NCBI GenBank assembly: GCA_026686845.1
Contig: JAIVEN010000012.1
Span: 29,328,501 to 29,392,500, forward strand
Direction of reading: 5' to 3'
Source: Adenanthera pavonina
Lineage: Eukaryota > Streptophyta > Magnoliopsida > Fabales > Fabaceae
DNA length: 64,000 nucleotides
The notes beneath the pieces are model-generated. The model was not told the origin of the DNA and ran no database searches. It saw only the letters and a list, made by a program, of their open reading frames with translations. The position numbers and the translations under genes were made by a program. Each line of letters starts with the position of its first letter. Positions within the stretch are counted from its first letter, which is position 1. Of the stretch, positions 9,716 to 20,133 are shown piece by piece.

Positions 9716-10663
9716 CCATACCTAGTTTAAAGATAATAAATTATTTATTTAAAAAATAATATATATTAAGTTTGACTTATTTATTTATAATTGCTGTCTA
9801 AATTTTTTCTTATGAATTATCCCTATATAAATCAAATTTATCCATACTTTTCATGGCAATCTTTTCAAATTTAAATTATTATTGGTCGAGTAGTCTGAAT
9901 TCTACTATTCCCTTGATCCCGCCGGCCCTTTGCAGTTAAAACAATCCATGGAGTTTTTTAACTCCGCATAGTACTTTGTTAGCCTCTAATTATTTCTTAG
10001 TTATAATTTTGAATATTTTCTTCTTCAAAAAGGCTATGGATTGTTACGTTTAAGTCAGATTTTAGTGTGAAGTTTATTTAATGGCCATGGAGACACTTAT
10101 TTCTATTTATCTCAATAATTTTCCATTGATCCTCCTAATGGTAATCAATAATTCAATATTGAAATTGTTAAAATAACTACGGACCAAAAGTATTGGTTAA
10201 CTTTATTAAGTTCCTCAACATCTCGAAAAATTCAATAAATGAAGTGATATACCTATTCTTTCTATTTTCAATATTTTTGGAAATGTTCAAAACTCTATGG
10301 CAATGAAAATCGCAGATTTCATAAGAAATATGACTAATAATATGCATAATTATATGTTTATTATTAGCCATATTTCTTGCAAAATTCAATCTTCATTGGA
10401 ATTGCGAACATTTCCAAGAATATTGAAAATAAAAAAAACAAGGTTACCACTTGATTTATTGAATTTTTTTAGATGTTAAAGAATATATGTATAGTGATAT
10501 GTAAATCAATAAAGTTGACCAAGGCTTTTCCTTGGTTATTTTAAGACTTCGATATTGAATTAATGATCATCATTGGGAGGATCAATAGGAAAATTATTGG
10601 AATGAATAGAAGTAATTGTGTCCATTAGGTAAACTTCATTTTGAAAATCTACGTAATGATTTA

Positions 10664-11244
10664 GGGTTTGGTTGATTTTCAGTTAGTAAAAAATTAGTTC
10701 TGATGGAATTGATTTTGTAACGTGGTTATGGTAAAAATTAGTTTTGAACTAATGTGTTTATATTTAGATGATTTATTTAAAAATTAATTTGGACAAAACT
10801 CATAATTTTTCTTTAAATTGAGTTTAAACTTTATCTCATGATTAATTTTAATTTTCTTGGACTAAAAATTAATCTGCAATTATTTAATTAGGAACAAAGT
10901 ATATCTGATATAACATTTTTTTACAAGTCATGATCTATGAAAATTAAAATTTTGAAATTATATTTTGGTCAATAGATAAAAAAAATTTTATGGAAATTTT
11001 ATGTTCCTATTTTTTTTTATTATTTTTATTAGTTTATTTTTATCTGACTTTAAAATAAATACAGATAAAAATGAAAAAGCACAACAAAAAAAACAAAGAT
11101 CCATCTGCGAGGTTTGCCATCAGAAATTTGCCATCAGAAATGATTCGTTAACGGAAAAGTGAAATTCAGCCAAACATACCTTAAACTTTATTAAATTTGA
11201 TTTTGACCTCAAATCTTGATTTATGTAGTGAAGCCAAACGGCCC
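10664..11244. mobile_element. Tourist-like (PIF/Harbinger) MITE in the right arm of palindrome A
   Basis: It begins GGGTTTGGTTGATTTTC and ends AAGCCAAACGGCCC, imperfect inverted termini of the GGG...TTTGG type, and is flanked by TTA on both sides (10661-10663 and 11245-11247). The TTA duplication and these termini fit Tourist MITEs. The homologous site in unit B (near 15630-15660) is empty, which independently supports insertion. Internal sequence near 11100-11190 may hold a second nested terminus. Confidence 0.65.
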
Positions 11245-11647
11245 TTATCACTTTTAGGAAGTAAAAAATTTTAAAATTATAACTGAAAGTTAGAGGTTAA
11301 GAAATAATTATGTCAAGTCAAACTCTATTGAGAGTGTTTTTATTTATAGAGGGTGGGATCAAGGAAAGAGCAGAAGAATTAAGTCTGGGGACCAATAATA
11401 ATTTAATCTTAAAAATATTGGCTTAAAAAGTGGGAAGAAATTTGATTTGTACAGGGACAAGTCATAGAAATAAATTAGGACATCAATTATAAATAAACCA
11501 AACTTGATGTCTATTATTTTTAAAAGAAATGATTTATTATACTTAAACTAAGTAAGGAGAATCTTAATAGCATCGATGTGTGATATCTATTATTTTTTAA
11601 CTTGAGATCTATTATTTTTTATTAATAATTAATTAAACACTATGAAA

Positions 11648-11693
11648 TAAAATCTTTACGTTTTTAGTGAACATAAAATATCTAATTTTAGTT
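11648..11693 (-). repeat. Right terminal inverted repeat of unit A
   Basis: Reverse complement of 7682-7732. The same terminus recurs at 16095-16141 as the right end of unit B, in the same orientation. Confidence 0.65.
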
Positions 11694-11727
11694 GTGTTGG
11701 ATTCAGCCGAATAACACGCTACATAAT

Positions 11728-12977
11728 CAGGTTCTGCACCGTCCATTCCTCCGTCTTCTTTCGTCAATGTTGCTCTGTGTTTCGACTCCATCGCAGCCCT
11801 CGCTCCGTCTTCCTCCGTTGGCCCCGTTGGTGAGGTCTAATCAGGTTCTGCGTTGTTACTTTTTTTTTTCCCTTCTTTTTTTGAATTTACAACATGTGTT
11901 CTGTTCTTCACTTCTCTCCGTCGTCCTCACAGCCACAGTCTGTCATCCTCGCTGGTGTTATCCCGTTGGCCACCGTCGTTGTCAACTCTCAGCCTCTCAC
12001 TTCTAAGTCCGTTATCCTCGGTCGTGAGTTGTTAACTTCTCAGAAACAGCCACAATTAGTGATTGCTCCTCATTGACGAGTTGTTAACTTCTCAGAAATA
12101 GCCACAGTTAGTATATTGCTCCTCATTTTTTTCTATCTTTGTTTCTTTAATCTCTGTACATTGTATAACAATTGGGAATGGCGATAATTGTTGCGGTCAG
12201 AATCTGCCAATATTAAAAATAGAGATAGCGATTGCTTTTACGAAAGCTTATGCAGGCATAGGAAAGATTCATCATCATGAACCTACTGCTCATTCCATAA
12301 CTCTTCTCTGGTAAATGCAAAAATACTTAGAATTAGATAACTTTTTTACTGTTTTCCTTTTTATGAATGAATGAATTAAATGCACCCTTTTTGCATCAAG
12401 TCTCCCACTTTTTGCTACTGGTTTTGGTCCTTCTAATTGTTAATGACTCAACATTTGAAGAATATAATTTGAATGAATTTTATACTGGTCGTTGGGTGAA
12501 TGTATATGATGGATATGAATATGGTTGTTTATGGTGTTTGTGGATTAATTTGGTTGTTTATGAATGATGTTTATGTTAAATTGTGTTGGATGAATATTGT
12601 ACAAGATTGTTGTTTTATTTTAGTTTGAATGTTAGTTTTATGGTTATGAATGAATTTTTTTTATATTTTTTTATTTATATTATTTAAAATATATTAATTT
12701 ATTCATCAATGTTTCGATATCATTTAGAGTATTAAATCTTGAATTAATGTCTTATTTGATTCAATAGTTGGTTCAGTTTTTAATACCATGTAAGTATTTC
12801 CTAGGAATTTTTTTCAACTCATCACAACTAGGGTAGTACAATATAATAAGGAATGGATGTCACAAATCATGGCAACTCAATCCTGGGAATTAAAGATGAA
12901 ATATTTAGACAGATGAAGACAAAATATGAAGCTTCTATAAATGAGAACTAATCATATAATAATAAATACTAATATTA
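11728..12977. repeat. Left segment of unit B, paralogue of 8231-9715
   Basis: Collinear with unit A as described there, without the MITE at 8800-9022. Short ORFs between 11692 and 12567 cover it in several frames and are not coherent with those of A, so they are not annotated as genes. Confidence 0.75.
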
Positions 12978-14100
12978 TCATAAAGGTTGAGACCAAAACT
13001 CTCTTTCAAGCTGGAGAAGAGATATTTGATCATTCCCAACTTGCTTCTTAAACCCTCTCACTACTAAATTTCATGAAACTAAAACTTGGGTGGCTTAATT
13101 TATAGTGCCACAGCAATACATTATTTTTATTCATAGTAGCTAAATATGTTCTCTTCTTTTCATGTGCACGATCTGAATCTTCGAGATAATATGGTCCTTC
13201 CCATTCCGTAGCATTGCTAATTGTCCTCCCCCAGGCCTAGTCCTATAAAAGACACTGATCGCCATCATCAATAAGATGAACTTTACAAACCTTTCTTTTA
13301 ATGCATCTTATCGACACAGACAACAAGTTGCGTCTGATGCCAAGCACATAATATACATTTCTCACTTCAAGTTTTCCATAAATAACTATGGTTCCAACAC
13401 CTTGAACTTTTACGAAGGTTTCATATGCTATCATAATCTCCAGATTTTCCTTACATGGTTGAATCTCTACAAACAAATTCTTGTTGTCAGTCATATGATC
13501 TCTAGCTCCAGAATCTATGATCCAGGTGCCCTTAGGAAGTGCACTAACTTGCAGTGCTGAAATAAAATTTTACCTGCTTGAGTAATATTAGCAGTGGGAA
13601 ATGAGATTTTCTGTGGTAGAACCTCGTTCTCATGCTTCTCTAGGATTCACCTAAAAAACTTGCAGTTCTTCTCTACTGATTTTCTTAGAATCAGCCTCGG
13701 TTCTTCCTTCTCCAGCTGCGCCACATAACTACATAACTCCTACCTTCAATCTTTGACTTTTGTTTGAGATTAGGAGGCTTTCCATTAAGCTTCTCACAGG
13801 TTTCCTTTGTGTGACCATTTTTCTAGCAAGTATCACACTTCAAATGTTTTTTCCCTTTCTTCTTCGTGGTTGGCATACTCTTAGCAGCAAGAGCCGAAGC
13901 TTCTGTTACCAAAACTAGGAACTGAACCATTTCTCCCACATTACCGTGTTGAATGCATTTTGATAGAGGTATTATTCATAACTTCTTTCCTTTTCCAAAA
14001 TCATGTTTTAGGCCCAGGAGAAATTCATAAGTTCTGTCCCTCTCCGCCACTTTCTTATGGTAACTCAGGTCCGCTTGACATGTATGAACATTATATAGAT
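12978..14100 (-). mobile_element. Copia fragment: end of gag, protease, start of integrase
   Basis: On the minus strand a gag tail (LEFLLGLKHDFGKGK near 14000) is followed by a degraded zinc knuckle near 13820, then the protease motif IDSGARDHMTDNKNLF at about 13460-13510 with the catalytic DSGA intact, then VYYVLGIRRNLLSV. A pre-integrase stretch containing WHYKLSHPSF lies near 13070-13110. No LTR is present, and homology to unit A breaks at both edges with about 180 bp of the arm lost, so it is a fragment joined by rearrangement rather than a clean insertion. Confidence 0.75.
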
Positions 14101-14223
14101 CAATTCCCTTGATCCCACCCTTTATAACTAAAACACTCCAAAGAGTTTTTTTAACTCCTCATAGTACTTTGTTGACCTCAAATTACTTCTTAGTTATAAT
14201 TTTGAATATTTCTTCTAAAAGGC

Positions 14224-14905
14224 TATGGATCGTCATGTTGAAGGTATATATCATTACATTGAAGGTAGATTTTAGTGTGAGGTTTACCTAATTGACACAT
14301 TTACTTCTATCTGTCCAAATAACTTTCATATTGATCCTCCCAGTGATGATCAATACTTCAATATTGAAGATGTTAAAATGATTAGGGATCCATAGGCCTA
14401 GGGCAACTTTATTGATTCATAAACCACTATACAGAAGTTCTTCAAAGAACTCAATAGATCAAGTGACATACTTGATTTCCTATTTTCAATATTCCTTGAA
14501 ATGTTCGTAATTCCCTGGAAATGAATATCTAACGTTACGCAAGAAACATTGACTAACAATACACATAAGGATAAAAAGATTTTGTATATAAAGGTGATTA
14601 TTGATGTTTTTAATTGGTACGTACCACATCAATGATGATTATAACCGCAATGATACTTATGTTACATAGGCATCTCTGAAATATCAAAATCATATGTTAA
14701 TGCATTCAAGTAAATCATTCATTGAAGGATTGGGGAAGTGAAAGTTGAACAAGATGAAAGATTAAGTAATTGCATAATTTGTTTAGAAGATTTTAAAGTT
14801 GATACAAAAGTTGATCGTTTACCTTATTCGCATTTATTTCACAAAATTTGTAGTGTTGCATGGTTTCATTAGAATAAAGATTTGCCCCTTATATCATTTT
14901 AAAAT
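14224..14905 (+). pseudogene. RING-H2 zinc-finger gene remnant, left palindrome arm
   Basis: Plus-strand translation gives pieces of the protein that is better kept in the right arm, starting near MDRHVEG at 14224 and broken by several stops. The RING part at 14771-14896 reads NCIICLEDFKVDTKV, then LPYSHLFHKIC, then VAWFH followed by a stop. The first Cys pair, both His and the fourth Cys are recognisable. The third ligand Cys is replaced by Tyr, and the last two Cys are lost through a stop and frame change. It cannot make a working RING. Confidence 0.65.
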
Positions 14906-14989
14906 GCCTATAAGTGATAATTAAACAAAAGAATTTTGATAATTAATCAATAATTTTTCAAAATTAATAAATGAATCGAAAAGAATTTT

Positions 14990-15655
14990 GACTAGTTATC
15001 ACTTGTAGACATTTTAAAATGACATATGAGGCAAACCTTATTCCTATGAAGCCATTTAACAATACAAATTTTATGAAATAAATGTGAACAAGACATGTAA
15101 ACTTTTATACCAACTTTAAAATTTTCTAAACAAATTGTGCAATGTCACTTCCTCTAATTCTTCAATGAATGATTTACTTGCAGGCACCAACACATGTCTT
15201 TTATATTCCATAGATGCCTTCATAAGTTTCATTGTTGTCATCATCATTGTTGTGGTGCCAATTAAAAACAACATCAATAACCACTTTAATATACAAAATC
15301 TTCCTATCCTTATGTGTATTGTTAGATATGTTTCTTGTGAAATCCAAGATCTCCATTGCCATGGAGTTGTGAACTTCTCTAGGAATATTGAAAATAAAAA
15401 GAATCACGTTTATCACTTGATCTATTGAGATCTTTGAGATGTTGAAGAACATATGTATAGTGGTATATGAATTGATAAAGTTGGCCAAGGCTTGTGGGTC
15501 CCAAGTTATTTTAACAACTTCGATATTGAAGTATTGATAACTACTAGGAGAATCAATAGGAAAATTATTGGGATGAATAGGAGTAATTTTGTCCATTAGG
15601 TACTCTGAAATCTACATTCAATGTAATGATCCATACGTTCAATGTAATAATCCAT
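14990..15655 (-). pseudogene. RING-H2 zinc-finger (E3-ligase type) gene, right palindrome arm
   Basis: RING-H2 proteins usually act as E3 ubiquitin ligases. On the minus strand a 131-codon open frame (15596-15201) encodes an N-terminal region (MDKITPIHPNNFPID, then ITWDPQALANFI, then MAMEILDFTRNISNNTHKD). After a frameshift comes a RING domain at 15141-15022. All eight ligands are present, in spacing C-x2-C-x13-C-x-H-x2-H-x2-C-x10-C-x2-C, with core CSHLFHKIC. Upstream, an in-frame start near 15652 is separated from the main ORF by another frameshift. At least two frame breaks make it a pseudogene as it stands, although an intron or re-initiation is possible. It looks like a host gene captured in a repeat. 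Confidence 0.65.
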
Positions 15656-16094
15656 AACTTTTTGGAAGGAAACAAAATTCAAAATTGTAACCAAGAGAAA
15701 TAATTAGAGGTCAAGAAAAAATTATGAGGAGTTAACCGCTATGGAGAGTGTTTTATTATAAAGGTGGGATCAAGGAAAGAGTAGAAGAATTAGGACTTGA
15801 AAACCAATAATAATTTAAACATTAAAAGATTGACATGAAAGGTGGGGAGAAATTTGATTTATATGAAGACAATTCATAAAATAATTAGGACATCCATTAT
15901 AAATAAATCAAACTGGATATCTATTATTTTTCAAATAAATGATTTGTTATCAATAAACTAAGTACATGAGAATCTTGATATATATATATTTGATTTCTTA
16001 TCTCACACTTTCTCGAATGATTAGTAAGTGTATATAAATTGAAAACATTTGAATAAATATGCATCTTTTATTAATAATTAATTAAACACTACGA

Positions 16095-16141
16095 ATAAAA
16101 TCTTTATATTTTTTGTAAATATGAAATATCTAATTTTAGTT
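16095..16141 (-). repeat. Right terminal repeat of unit B
   Basis: Matches 11648-11693 (AATAAAATCTTTA...ATCTAATTTTAGTT), same orientation. It marks the outer end of the palindrome. Confidence 0.6.
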
Positions 16142-16172
16142 GTGCTGGGCTCCGGGGAACGACACACAACAT

Positions 16173-18591
16173 AAAATTTAAAATTTTTGTCTAATCTTCA
16201 GGTATAGAGAATGGATTGCGGCATTTTGAGTTTGGATTGTCGATGAGGCCTAGCTATTTTGTCTTGTTTTAATTTTTCTTAGATATTTTTTGGGCAGGTT
16301 TTCATTTTTTCTTTTAATCCATGAGGCATCCATGTCAACACTGCTTATCACTTATGCACATCGTTAGCTGATCTGCAAGCCGTAGGGACTGAATTTGAAA
16401 CTTTGAAAAATTTAGAAGATTAACGGATCAAACGGCTGATGGTTTAGGGAGTGCATTGCAAACTGTGAAATTATAGGGATTAAATTGAAAATTGAGATAA
16501 ATTATAGGGACCAAATATTTAATTTTCTCTTAGATTCTTTTACGCAATATTTTTGTCATTGTAGTTTTATACTCAATATTGGTGATCTCCAAGTTGACCT
16601 GATACGCAGAGAGTGTTCATCTATAATTCTTTTTTCTAGGCATCCAAGAAAGTGTACAATTTTTTTTGTGATGTTCTGTAAATTTGAATAAGTTCACTTT
16701 CCATTTTTTTTCACATATTGTTGATTTATTAATTAAGTTTTTGATATCATAGAAATTTAAACAAGAAAATTACTGAGATATGGCAAAAATTTAATATATA
16801 TGATGTTTTTAAATTTCAAGTAAAAGGTTTGAGTTAGCAGAGTTAATTGGCACATTTAATATTCATTAGTATAACGGAATACTTTGAATATTGAACAGTT
16901 CAATTATCTTCTTACGTCAATTTGGTGCCCTTAAATATGCTTTAAGCAGTCAAGAACAATATTATCTTTTTGGAATCAAACCACAGGTACCATAAAGGAT
17001 ATAAAATAATATTATTCTTTTAATATATGGTATTTGCGGATTTTGGTGACAAAAAATTGGTACAGTACTGAGATTAATGGATGATAAATCTAATGGATGG
17101 TATTGTGAGATACATGCAATAATAACTTGTTGACATCTCCATGATATCTGCTATTAGAAAAATTGCCTTGAAAATACCGAAATGTTAAAAATTTGATTTA
17201 AAAAATTAATAATTGTGATTGTATATTATATATATATATATAGGTTTGTATCTTACACTAGTGGTTTGATTATACCATTCTGAATAATATTTTCTGATTA
17301 TATTGGCATCTCACACTGATTCATAACAGAGAGTATAGAATGAAGCCATTACCGTTCTGGTTGTCTTGGAGTCACAGTAAGTCATCAGCTGTTCTATTCT
17401 TCTATTAAATAGAATAATATTTTTTCTTATTTACTTCTTTTTTCTTTGTTTTGTTATTACATATCCTTTTCTATTTGACATATAAATTCTTGCTTTTGTG
17501 ATTGTTGATAACTGAATAACAGTTTCCAATTCTTTTGTAGTATTTTAAACGTGATGATTATGAACATAATAAGAATATTCGGATGAAGATGAGGATCAGA
17601 TCAGATGGTTATTGCCTTCTTTGGTATTTTTATAATTTCATTTCCTTTCTTTGGCTGTAGCTAGGCATCAAGGAATCAAGAACTAAGATGATGCATTTCT
17701 ACAAAATGAAGCTATTTTGGACTAGAAAATGGAGCAATTATTAGAGCAGCATTTAACTTATGCTATTTTTGGTACATTAAAAACGAATTTGATGAAAAGG
17801 GCAAAAGTGAGGAAAAATATAAAAATTGTGTTTGGTATATAACAAAGTAACTTTGATAGAAATAGAATTTCCTATATTTATAGAAAAGAGTTTTCCATTC
17901 ATATTTTATTTTCTCTTTTTATTCTCATTTTTTATCAAACAGATCATTAGTTCTACAGCTAAAAGAATGCATTTTTCCTGCAATAATATATACCTATGTC
18001 ATTTGCATCGGTATCTACGACAGAAAGATATCAAAACAGGTCAAGCAATAGTGTTCTATTGTATCTGAATTTCTCTCTGGCATGGCTTGGTGCCTAGTTC
18101 CGAATTCTTTGCAATGATTGTGTTAGAAGCTTATCCTTGTACATATGAAGAACTAATCCATGACAAATTGCTTCCCTTATTAATTTCTTGCCCTATATAC
18201 TGCCACGTGATATCAAAATGCAATTTTGAATCTAACAAAAATGGTCATTTTTAGTTCTTTTACTTAAAAATTGTATTTAAAAAAATGAAGAAAACCATAG
18301 GAGGCCCCTAGTGTTCTCCAAAGAACTGGTATTTATTTTAAAGGAGATTTAATTCTTGCATAACAGAGGACTACTGAGATGAGTAAAATTTTCATTACTG
18401 AGATTCATGTGGTATTTGATCATGTACATCACTCTCAACCATGTCCTATGACAACTAATAATCCCTAAATAGTAGAGTGAAGAATTGCACTTAACTTATC
18501 AACTTCTTGACTTGCCATCATGTTCTTCTCCAAGAACATCTAAGTGTGAAAATCTGGCCTTATATCAGGCTCTTTATGAAAATCCTCTGCA
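16173..18591. other. Non-coding stretch, repeat-like in parts
   Basis: No gene recognised. 16380-16520 has the phrasing of generic plant repeat DNA (GGACTGAATTTGAAA, ATAGGGACCAAAT), and a short (AT)n run lies at about 17226-17244. ORFs at 16485-16691 and 17826-18068 lack family motifs. Confidence 0.5.
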
Positions 18592-18750
18592 GGAGATCAG
18601 CTTGCAGTTGCTCAGGAAACAGGAAGGTGTCTAGGAATGGGTACTATCATGTTTCCTTCTTCATCTCTTCTTGGAGAACACAAAAGTGAAAGTCTCTCCT
18701 AGATGATGAGCTCATTGAGAATGCTGATGGATTTGCTGGTGTTTTTCCTG
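18592..18750 (+). pseudogene. Plasma-membrane H+-ATPase (P-type) exon fragment
   Basis: The translation GDQLAVAQETGRCLGMGT, then MFPSSSLLGEHKSES and, after a frameshift, DDELIENADGFAGVFP matches the cytoplasmic P/N-domain junction of plant P3A proton pumps, where the family has [27 protein letters not shown] followed by ADGFAGVFPEHKY. The exon is bordered by CTCTGCAG just upstream and GTAAGT at 18751, so it derives from genomic DNA rather than a processed cDNA. A frameshift/stop occurs near 18700 (LS then TAG). AGCATAAATATAAG at 18872-18885, after TCTCAG, looks like the start of the next exon (EHKYK). No other part of the pump is found in the window. Confidence 0.8.
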
Positions 18751-18886
18751 GTAAGTAAAACAGCACTTAGCACATTAAGGCTTTTATATTTCAAGTTTTT
18801 GTTAAGATATTACTGATCATGTATGTTTCTTTTTTTTTTTTATAATCCTGATCATGTATGTTTCTCTCAGAGCATAAATATAAGTT

Positions 18887-20052
18887 TTTGTTAAGATGCT
18901 CAATCATTTTAATTCGTTGGAATAATGTACTCCAGATTCTTGATTCTCTTCTATAGGAATTTGAGTAAATACACTTATAATAATAAATTATTAAACTTTT
19001 TAAATTCTTGAACTTTTTGAGTTGATGTAGTCAACCAAAATTTCATAGGAATTTTTTTTAAAAAAATACATGTTCACTACTAAATAATTTTTCTTTGAAT
19101 TTAATCGGTGGAACACCTAATATTTTTCAACAATAGATCTTAAAAACTTGTGTGATTGTGCAGAATAATCAACTAGAAACTTAGTCATAAAAATTAAGGT
19201 TCATATCACATTAAACTAAATATTCTTTTTGAATATGTACTAACTTTAATTTAAAAAAAATGTATAAAAACATTTTTAAATTAAAGTTAGAATATGTAAT
19301 TATATTGAAAATTAATTTTAAATATGTAAACTTTTTTTACTGCTCATTAGTTTAAATTTTATCAGTACCATAGTATATAAGTAATTATTAGGTTGATGCA
19401 ATGGTATCTATCTAATCATTACATTCACACTAAAGCAAAATTAATGTAAAAAATTAACGCTGGGATAAAAATTTTTGGGAAAGTTAAAATTTTAGTCCCT
19501 ATAGTTCACAGTAATTTTCAAACCGGTCCCTATAATTCAATTTGGTGTAAAGCAGTCCCCAATAATACCTGCTTTTACTCAGTTCATCCCTGGAGTTTGA
19601 AAGGTTTATAAATTCATCCCTACACCCTTCCAAATCCGCTGACGGCGTTACTAAAGTGATGAGCTGTAAGAGAAATGCCGATTAAGTGCCATGTGCGAGA
19701 TGAGTTGGCTTCCACATCACAGCATAATATGATTTGACTCTAGAAAAGGTTCAGCCACACAAACAAACAGGAAAAGGAGGAACATCGTGACCAAGGGCAA
19801 GGTGGCTAGGGATGTTCTACCATTTGCGACGGCGGCGTGCGTAACGTAACTCAGTGGTAAGGTGGGTGAACGCCGATAAATGGCTCCGTGGTGAAGATAG
19901 CAGCAAGATTGCGAGATTTTAACGAGCCGTTGAACGGATTGTAAGATTTGTGGAAGATTTGGAGATTCAAAACTGATGGAGTCAAGCCCTGGATTGGATA
20001 TTTTGAATATCTTGATTCCATTGTTGCTAAGTGATTCACGTTGCTTCTCATG
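18887..20052. other. Non-coding stretch with repeat-type sequence
   Basis: 19493-19650 is dense in TTTAGTCCCTATAG, CCGGTCCCTATAATT and GTTCATCCCTGGAGTTTG phrases typical of plant interspersed repeats. No borders were found. The 144-codon minus-strand ORF at 19717-20151 has no recognised motif and lies opposite the ankyrin-like remnant. Confidence 0.45.
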
Positions 20053-20133
20053 AATGCCAGAGACAATCGCACTCCAATTCACATTGCTTCTCTCCATGGT
20101 TGGGTCAATGTTGCTAACTATGTCACTCAAGCA
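20053..20133 (+). pseudogene. Ankyrin-repeat-like remnant
   Basis: The frame NARDNRTPIHIASLHGWVNV fits the ankyrin signature D..G.TPLHLAA..GH..VV over one repeat. Upstream sequence has stops in this frame and downstream homology fades after about 27 codons. It is too short to assign to a subfamily, and a chance match is possible. Confidence 0.4.

Larger units (their letters stand above)
9705..11693. repeat. Palindrome (foldback) of unit A, about 640-bp arms
   Basis: The left arm (about 9705-10342) and right arm (about 10359-11693) are inverted copies around a 16-nt loop at 10343-10358. Matching anchors include AGAAATATGACTAATAATA/TATTATTAGCCATATTTCT near the centre, TTTTCCATTGATCCTCC/GGAGGATCAATAGGAAAA, and CCCTTGATCCC/GGGATCAAGG near 9911 and 11357. 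The right arm is lengthened by a MITE at 10664-11244. The arms carry the N-terminal part of the same RING-H2 gene seen in unit B but lack the RING domain itself. Confidence 0.75.
7682..11727. mobile_element. Composite repeat unit A with terminal inverted repeats and central palindrome
   Basis: The left end (AACTAAAATTAGATATTTT at 7682) is the reverse complement of the right end (11675-11693), with TAAAGATTT-type homology continuing inward for about 50 bp. Inside are a degraded coding remnant (7915-8133), a left segment (8231-9715) that recurs in unit B, and a long palindrome (about 9705-11693). Beyond the inverted repeat, about 34 bp at 11694-11727 also resemble the end of unit B (16142-16172). 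No transposase was found, so it would be a non-autonomous or foldback-type element. The superfamily is undetermined. Confidence 0.6.
14101..16141. repeat. Palindrome of unit B containing a mirrored RING-H2 gene
   Basis: The two arms meet at about 14957 with almost no spacer: TAAAATGCCTATAAGTGATAA (14900s) faces TTATCACTTGTAGACATTTTA (14997 on). The mirrored order continues through the RING-H2 coding part, the N-terminal part and the CCCTTGATCCC/GGGATCAAGG anchors (14107 and 15765), giving matched arms of roughly 850 bp. The right arm runs on to the terminal repeat at 16141. Arm identity was not computed, but substitutions and small indels are frequent, so the inversion is not recent. A read-through transcript would form a long hairpin. 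Confidence 0.75.
11728..16172. mobile_element. Composite repeat unit B, tandem to unit A
   Basis: It starts directly where unit A ends, repeats the left segment (11728-12977) and then carries a longer, more complete palindrome (14101-16141). The right terminus AAATATCTAATTTTAGTT (ending 16141) matches that of unit A. A copia fragment replaces about 180 bp of the left arm. No separate left inverted repeat was found for B, so the pair could reflect tandem duplication of one element or insertion of one beside another. Confidence 0.6.

Noticed and set aside
11692..12076. Three overlapping plus-strand ORFs
   Set aside because: Different frames over one repeat segment; the counterpart in unit A does not keep any of them at similar length.
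13276..13560. 94-codon plus-strand ORF
   Set aside because: Antisense shadow of the minus-strand copia protease region.
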